A stretch of DNA of 54,372 nt, taken from contig CANQGL010000008.1 in the NCBI GenBank assembly GCA_947623185.1, positions 1-54,372 on the forward strand. Reading direction: 5' to 3'. The notes below the pieces were generated by a model. That model was not told the origin of the DNA and searched no databases. It saw only the letters and a list, made by a program, of their open reading frames with translations. Below are positions 50,549 to 54,372 of this stretch, in pieces; the first letter of the stretch is position 1; every line of letters begins with the position of its first letter. Both the position numbers and the translations under genes were made by a program. Source of the stretch: an uncultured Lachnospiraceae bacterium. Lineage in GTDB: Bacteria > Bacillota > Clostridia > Lachnospirales > Lachnospiraceae.

Positions 50549-50842
50549 ATGGGTGTATTATCAAAGTTAGCTAAGCAGTGTCGTGAGTGTCCGTTCATTT
50601 CCAAGTGTGACAAGAAGAAAATGGAGATGTATGGATATCTTGAGGTGCCGCCCCAAATTGAAATTGGTAGTGCGGAAACGTTTAATCCGTCAATCCTAGA
50701 CGCTGGTAAGGAAGAAAAGGAAAAATTTATCCTGCAACAGATTGAATCAGCTAGGAACGCCACACAAACAGAAAAAGGAAAGTATTTTGCGAGTATATCG
50801 AAGAAAATTGCTAATGCAATTATGACCGAGAAGGGAGAATAG
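50549..50842 (+). CDS. Hypothetical phage protein, 97 aa
   Basis: CRECPFISKCDKKKMEMYG gives a Cys set at the N-terminus. The second half (FNPSILDAGKEEKEKFILQQIESARNATQTEKGKYFASI) matches the N-terminus of the gene at 52,580, so domains have been shuffled between them. Function unknown. Confidence 0.65.
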   Translation: MGVLSKLAKQCRECPFISKCDKKKMEMYGYLEVPPQIEIGSAETFNPSILDAGKEEKEKFILQQIESARNATQTEKGKYFASISKKIANAIMTEKGE

Positions 50843-50848
50843 AACAAA

Positions 50849-51088
50849 ATGGGAAAAGTGTTTTTTGTTATAGACAATCCAGAAAAATGTGGTAAGTGCC
50901 CTATTGTGCAAGGGGAAGAAGAAACGGTTATGTTTTGCCCGTTAGTAACTGAGCCGAATGAATGCGTTAAGGGCGGCGAAATGTGGAAACAATGCCCGCA
51001 AGAAGGCAAGCCAGATTGGTGTCCGCTAAAACCTATGATTGAAAAAGATGAAAATAAAAATGATTGGGAATTTCAGAAGGGAGAGTAA
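50849..51088 (+). CDS. Cys-rich phage protein, 79 aa (paralogue of the 42,305 gene)
   Basis: VFFVIDNPEKCGKCPIVQGE, MFCPLVTEPNEC and PDWCPLKPMIEKDE follow the same layout as the protein at 42,305. Probable metal-binding protein, function unknown. Confidence 0.68.
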   Translation: MGKVFFVIDNPEKCGKCPIVQGEEETVMFCPLVTEPNECVKGGEMWKQCPQEGKPDWCPLKPMIEKDENKNDWEFQKGE

Positions 51089-51091
51089 AGA

Positions 51092-51580
51092 TTGCAAACT
51101 GTTATAGACTGGATTAATGTAAAAGATAAACTTCCAAATGACCAGGAGAAAGTAATTATAGTTAGCGGAAATGAAATAGAATATGTGAAATTCCAAAAAG
51201 GTATATCAAAAGCTGAACGGGAGCAGATGAGGCGCGGAGAAATTGATAACCCTACTGTCGAAGGGTGGGGGCCAATCAGCGGATATACAAAATACAAAAG
51301 AAGCGAATCGTATAGGGCTGCTGATGAAGATGGCAATAATAAAAAGCCATATTGTTGGTACGTTTCGAGCGCCGGAACAAATATAAATGGACAGGATGTA
51401 ACGTGGTGGGCATATGAGCCTAATTTGCCACGAGATGAAATTTGCGAAAGTGAAAAAGAAGAAATGAATATCAATCAGATGTTTCGACCTACGCCGGTGC
51501 ACTTTTCTGGAAATGATATGATTTGCAACTGTTTAAATGAATTGGATAATGAAGGGAGAATAAATGGAAAAGAAATGTGA
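51092..51580 (+). CDS. DUF551-like phage protein, 162 aa
   Basis: WINVKDKLPNDQEKVIIVSGNEIEYVKF is the usual DUF551 opening (W-[IV]-xx-xDxLP), and ...VTWWAYEPNLPR its end. TTG start after GGGAGAGTAAAG. Role unknown. Confidence 0.78.
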   Translation: MQTVIDWINVKDKLPNDQEKVIIVSGNEIEYVKFQKGISKAEREQMRRGEIDNPTVEGWGPISGYTKYKRSESYRAADEDGNNKKPYCWYVSSAGTNINGQDVTWWAYEPNLPRDEICESEKEEMNINQMFRPTPVHFSGNDMICNCLNELDNEGRINGKEM

Positions 51581-51863
51581 AAACTGCGTATTCTGCGCGC
51601 AGAAACCGGAGATGTTATCTTTTTTGCCAAATGACTGGATATGCGGGAACTACAAATCGAAATGGTTCAATTATTGGCCGTCTAATGGAGTCTGCGAAAT
51701 GCACACTGAACCTACCGGGAAGACGGTTGCTGAAGTAATTGGAGATTGCGGAAAACAGGCATATGGAGGGGTGAAAATGCTCCTTAATTCCGTGTGGGGA
51801 AACAATGCGCCAGACGAATACATAGACAAATTTTTGCAGGAAGACAGCGCAATTCTAAAATGA
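51564..51863 (+). CDS. Cys-rich phage protein, 99 aa
   Basis: CENCVFCAQKPEM, DWICGNYKS and GVCEMHTEPTGKT; N-terminal metal-binding pattern, then a region with VAEVIGDCGKQAYGG. Overlaps the previous gene by 17 bp with GGGAGAATAA upstream. Unknown. Confidence 0.65.
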   Translation: MEKKCENCVFCAQKPEMLSFLPNDWICGNYKSKWFNYWPSNGVCEMHTEPTGKTVAEVIGDCGKQAYGGVKMLLNSVWGNNAPDEYIDKFLQEDSAILK

Positions 51864-51931
51864 TTGCTTACGATTGCTTCTACACGCCCTCCCATGTTGA
51901 TTCTGGCGGGTAGAAAGAAGAAAGGCGGTGA

Positions 51932-52558
<627 letters not shown>

Positions 52559-52579
52559 GGCGGCGAAAGGGGGATGAAA

Positions 52580-52963
52580 GTGGAAAAATTTAACATGGCG
52601 CTTTTAGACGCTGAAAAAGGTGAAAAGGAAAAGTTTATCACCGAACAGATCAAATCTTCCGTAAATTCCACAAAAGAGGAAAAAGAAAAGTTCTATGCGA
52701 TTGGTAACATGATGGACGCCCAGAAAGCAAAAAATGCACTTGATTGGCTGAATGCAAATGGTTATATGCCGGAAGATTGGGAAATGGTGAAGTATATCAC
52801 TGAAGCACTTGAAAAGCTACTGCCGAAAGAGCCGGTAGAAGATGAATATGGGCATAAATGTTGTCCAACTTGCGGCTGGTGCGTCTGTTATGACGAGGGA
52901 TGGGGAGACAAGTTTATTCCACATTGCGAAAATTGTGGGCAAGCCATTGACTGGAAAAGGTGA
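52580..52963 (+). CDS. Phage protein with C-terminal zinc ribbon, 127 aa
   Basis: FNMALLDAEKGEKEKFITEQIKSSVNSTKEEKEKF shared with the 50,549 gene, then NALDWLNANGYMPED and a C-terminal CCPTCGWCVCYDEGWGDKFIPHCENCGQAIDW ribbon. GTG 52580 lies six bp after AAAGGGGG; ATG 52574 touches that site. Unknown function. Confidence 0.7.
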   Translation: MEKFNMALLDAEKGEKEKFITEQIKSSVNSTKEEKEKFYAIGNMMDAQKAKNALDWLNANGYMPEDWEMVKYITEALEKLLPKEPVEDEYGHKCCPTCGWCVCYDEGWGDKFIPHCENCGQAIDWKR

Positions 52964-52978
52964 AAGAGGAATGAAGAA

Positions 52979-53263
52979 ATGATGACTTTTGATAGAAAAT
53001 CATACGGAAGGATTTTTGTGCAGAAAGAGGAAGATATAGAGAAGGTTAAATCCGTGATTAAGGAAATGGATGAATTTGAATTTGGATATCTTCCAAATAA
53101 TTTTATTGCTGTATTTTCCAAAGATAATATGGAGGCGAAATACACTCATAAGTTTTGCGACCTTGACACACAGGAGCTTACAAAGCGTTGTTGGGAACGT
53201 GGTGTTTATATGTTTTGTTGGTACGGGCGTGTAAGCGGGTATGAGGATTTTTTTGGCGCATAA
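52979..53263 (+). CDS. Hypothetical phage protein, 94 aa
   Basis: FDRKSYGRIFVQKEEDIEKVKSVIKEMDEFEFGYLPNNFIAVFS; beta-alpha pattern, unrecognised. GAGGAATGAAG before the ATG pair. Confidence 0.68.
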   Translation: MMTFDRKSYGRIFVQKEEDIEKVKSVIKEMDEFEFGYLPNNFIAVFSKDNMEAKYTHKFCDLDTQELTKRCWERGVYMFCWYGRVSGYEDFFGA

Positions 53264-53305
53264 AGGTTTTATAGTAAATAATATAGTGGAAGGAGAATAA
53301 ACAAG

Positions 53306-53554
53306 ATGAATAGAGATGTTATAAAACGAGCGAATGAAATAATTAAAAACATTGAAACACTGGAAAAAGAGATTGAATATTTGAAAGATTATGTTGCAAA
53401 AGGGGTTACTGTTTATTTTGAAAGAGAACCAGATTATGCACGCGGACTTAAATTTTCTGATCCGCTTATGCTCACAGTGGAAGAAGTTTTGGATTTGATA
53501 GAAAAGAGAGAAAAATCTATAGAAGAACTTGAACGGAAACTAACAGAGTTATAG
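53306..53554 (+). CDS. Coiled-coil phage protein, 82 aa
   Basis: MNRDVIKRANEIIKNIETLEKEIEYLKDYV and EKREKSIEELERKL are two helices around a short middle; likely an antiparallel coiled coil. GGAAGGAGAATAAACAAG gives the start. Unknown. Confidence 0.7.
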   Translation: MNRDVIKRANEIIKNIETLEKEIEYLKDYVAKGVTVYFEREPDYARGLKFSDPLMLTVEEVLDLIEKREKSIEELERKLTEL

Positions 53555-53652
53555 TTTTCCAACATTTCGCAGTAATCAGAAATACACATGGTCAATTAGG
53601 CGGAGAAATAAAATTTGTGCGGTAAAATAAAGGGGAAAGAGAGGTAGGCGCC

Positions 53653-53898
53653 ATGAACAATAAAGAATACACAGCAACCGCAAATCTGGGAGTGACAGAA
53701 ATCCTGGAAAACATGAAACAATACATGGTGGAACTGCTGAAACTGCAAAAAAGAAGCACGCCACAAAAGCCGGTGATGGTCAATGTTGGGCATAACGGAA
53801 AAACGGACGGTTGCCCGGTTTGTGGGAAAGATTTTTGGGAGAAAGTCAATTTCTGCCCGAATTGCGGTCAGGCGATAGATTGGAGCGATTTCAAATGA
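53653..53898 (+). CDS. Zinc-ribbon phage protein, 81 aa
   Basis: An N-terminal helical part (GVTEILENMKQYMVELLKL), then CPVCGKDFWEKVNFCPNCGQAIDW: the same ribbon seen in the 45,222, 50,237 and 52,580 genes. GAGAGGTAGGCGCC precedes the ATG. Confidence 0.72.
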   Translation: MNNKEYTATANLGVTEILENMKQYMVELLKLQKRSTPQKPVMVNVGHNGKTDGCPVCGKDFWEKVNFCPNCGQAIDWSDFK

Positions 53899-53975
53899 AC
53901 CGTTGGCGTGAATACAATGCCAATCCTTTGTCAAAACGTGTCGGCGACTGCACTATCAGAGAATTACTTAAATGA
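53895..53975 (+). pseudogene. 5' remnant of a conserved phage gene, 26 codons
   Basis: MNRWREYNANPLSKRVGDCTIREL then LK and stop. From memory, this opening belongs to a conserved Firmicute phage protein of about 150 residues (GDCTVRA-type motif early on). Here the frame ends after 26 codons, directly before the ribosome site of the next gene, so the rest has been lost. ATG overlaps the previous gene's end (ATGA). Confidence 0.55.
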
Positions 53976-53987
53976 GGAGGTAAAACT

Positions 53988-54263
53988 GTGACGAATTACG
54001 AGTTATTAAAAACACTTTCGCAAATGCCTGTTACACCGGACCTATTACACCGGATTCCTGACCTGCTCCATGTAATAAAAAAATGCGATGAGCAGAATCC
54101 GTCGGAATGCGAGTCGATAAATCGCGTGAAGAACGAAATTTACTGCGGCATAGATTGCCTGATTTGTCCGCTTCGCGCTGCCAATGTGTGTAATCACCCG
54201 AAACGGGACTGCGACACAAACATTCTAAATTGGTTAAATGCGGAGGTTAGCATGAAGGGATAA
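53988..54263 (+). CDS. Cys-rich phage protein, 91 aa
   Basis: GTG start after GAGGAGGTAAAAC. TNYELLKTLSQMPVTPDLLHRIPDLLHVIKKCDEQ then CGIDCLICPLRAANVCNHPKRDC, a Cys cluster that may hold zinc. After the stop, an ATG at 54335 opens a frame that leaves the window; too short to call. Confidence 0.65.
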   Translation: MTNYELLKTLSQMPVTPDLLHRIPDLLHVIKKCDEQNPSECESINRVKNEIYCGIDCLICPLRAANVCNHPKRDCDTNILNWLNAEVSMKG

Positions 54264-54372
54264 CCACTTAGCGATAAAGTAGGAAGGAGAGGCCGAAGTT
54301 TGAAACAGAGAGGTAGCGGATAGAGAAAAAGTAAAATGCATAACAAACAAGCCATCACTGGGGTGGCTAAAA

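Noticed and set aside
54333-54372. Gene starting at ATG 54335
   Set aside because: Only 12 codons before the window ends and no good ribosome site; cannot be supported.

Overview
The window joins two different DNAs. Positions 1 to about 23,800 are GC-rich chromosome of an anaerobic Firmicute, most likely a high-GC member of the Lachnospiraceae/Clostridia. Supporting evidence is strong AGGAGG ribosome sites, a six-gene Rnf complex in the clostridial order C-D-G-E-A-B, an MEP-pathway ispF, Mini-RNase III, a catabolic-type carbamate kinase, and extended -10 promoters of the form TGNTATACT. From about 23,850 to the right edge the sequence is visibly AT-richer and is the early half of a temperate phage (prophage). 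Integrase, repressor, recombination and replication genes are present; no structural, packaging or lysis genes are reached, so the right end and attR lie outside the window.

Chromosomal layout: a 30-aa holin-like toxin (-); a 17-bp tandem repeat ahead of a secreted protein with cell-wall-binding-type repeats; an M20 amidohydrolase (-); ftsH; a probable operon of lipid kinase, ispF, cysS, mrnC and rlmB ending in a clear terminator; a DUF4397 protein (-); tRNA-Thr(GGT) with its own promoter and terminator; a MATE exporter; an autoregulated marR operon with two half-size ABC exporters that look like a heterodimer with one degenerate ATPase site; rnfCDGEAB; and arcC (-).

Prophage layout: integrase and CI-type repressor read left. 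A compact switch with four operator copies sits between repressor and Cro. Cro and a long rightward early operon follow. Two genes in this operon are inverted and carry their own promoters (lysogeny-expressed cargo, 'morons'). The recombination/replication set holds a tandem-OB SSB-like protein, a Rad50/SbcC-like ATPase with a zinc hook, RecT, an MBL-fold nuclease candidate, a radical-SAM protein, SSB, a DUF4373 replisome organizer carrying 21-bp iterons (candidate origin), a helicase-loader-like protein, RNase HI, an antirepressor and an ERCC4 nuclease. The last stretch (45.5-54.3 kb) has two closely related serine recombinases bracketing a PAPS-reductase-like gene, a DNA methyltransferase, DUF4417 and many small Cys-rich proteins.

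The most unusual observations are: (1) a nested insertion at 35.25-36.95 kb carrying two XRE regulators, a 46-aa protein and an HNH-type homing endonuclease, which split the start of the MBL gene and left a 24-codon remnant of the original 5' end beside a complete AT-rich replacement; (2) a G9 tract that puts the conserved C-terminus of the PAPS-reductase-like gene out of frame, a possible phase-variable switch; (3) three phage genes whose best-supported starts are ATT or ATA; (4) exact 21-bp iterons inside the replisome-organizer gene; (5) a nested hairpin RNA candidate between integrase and repressor.
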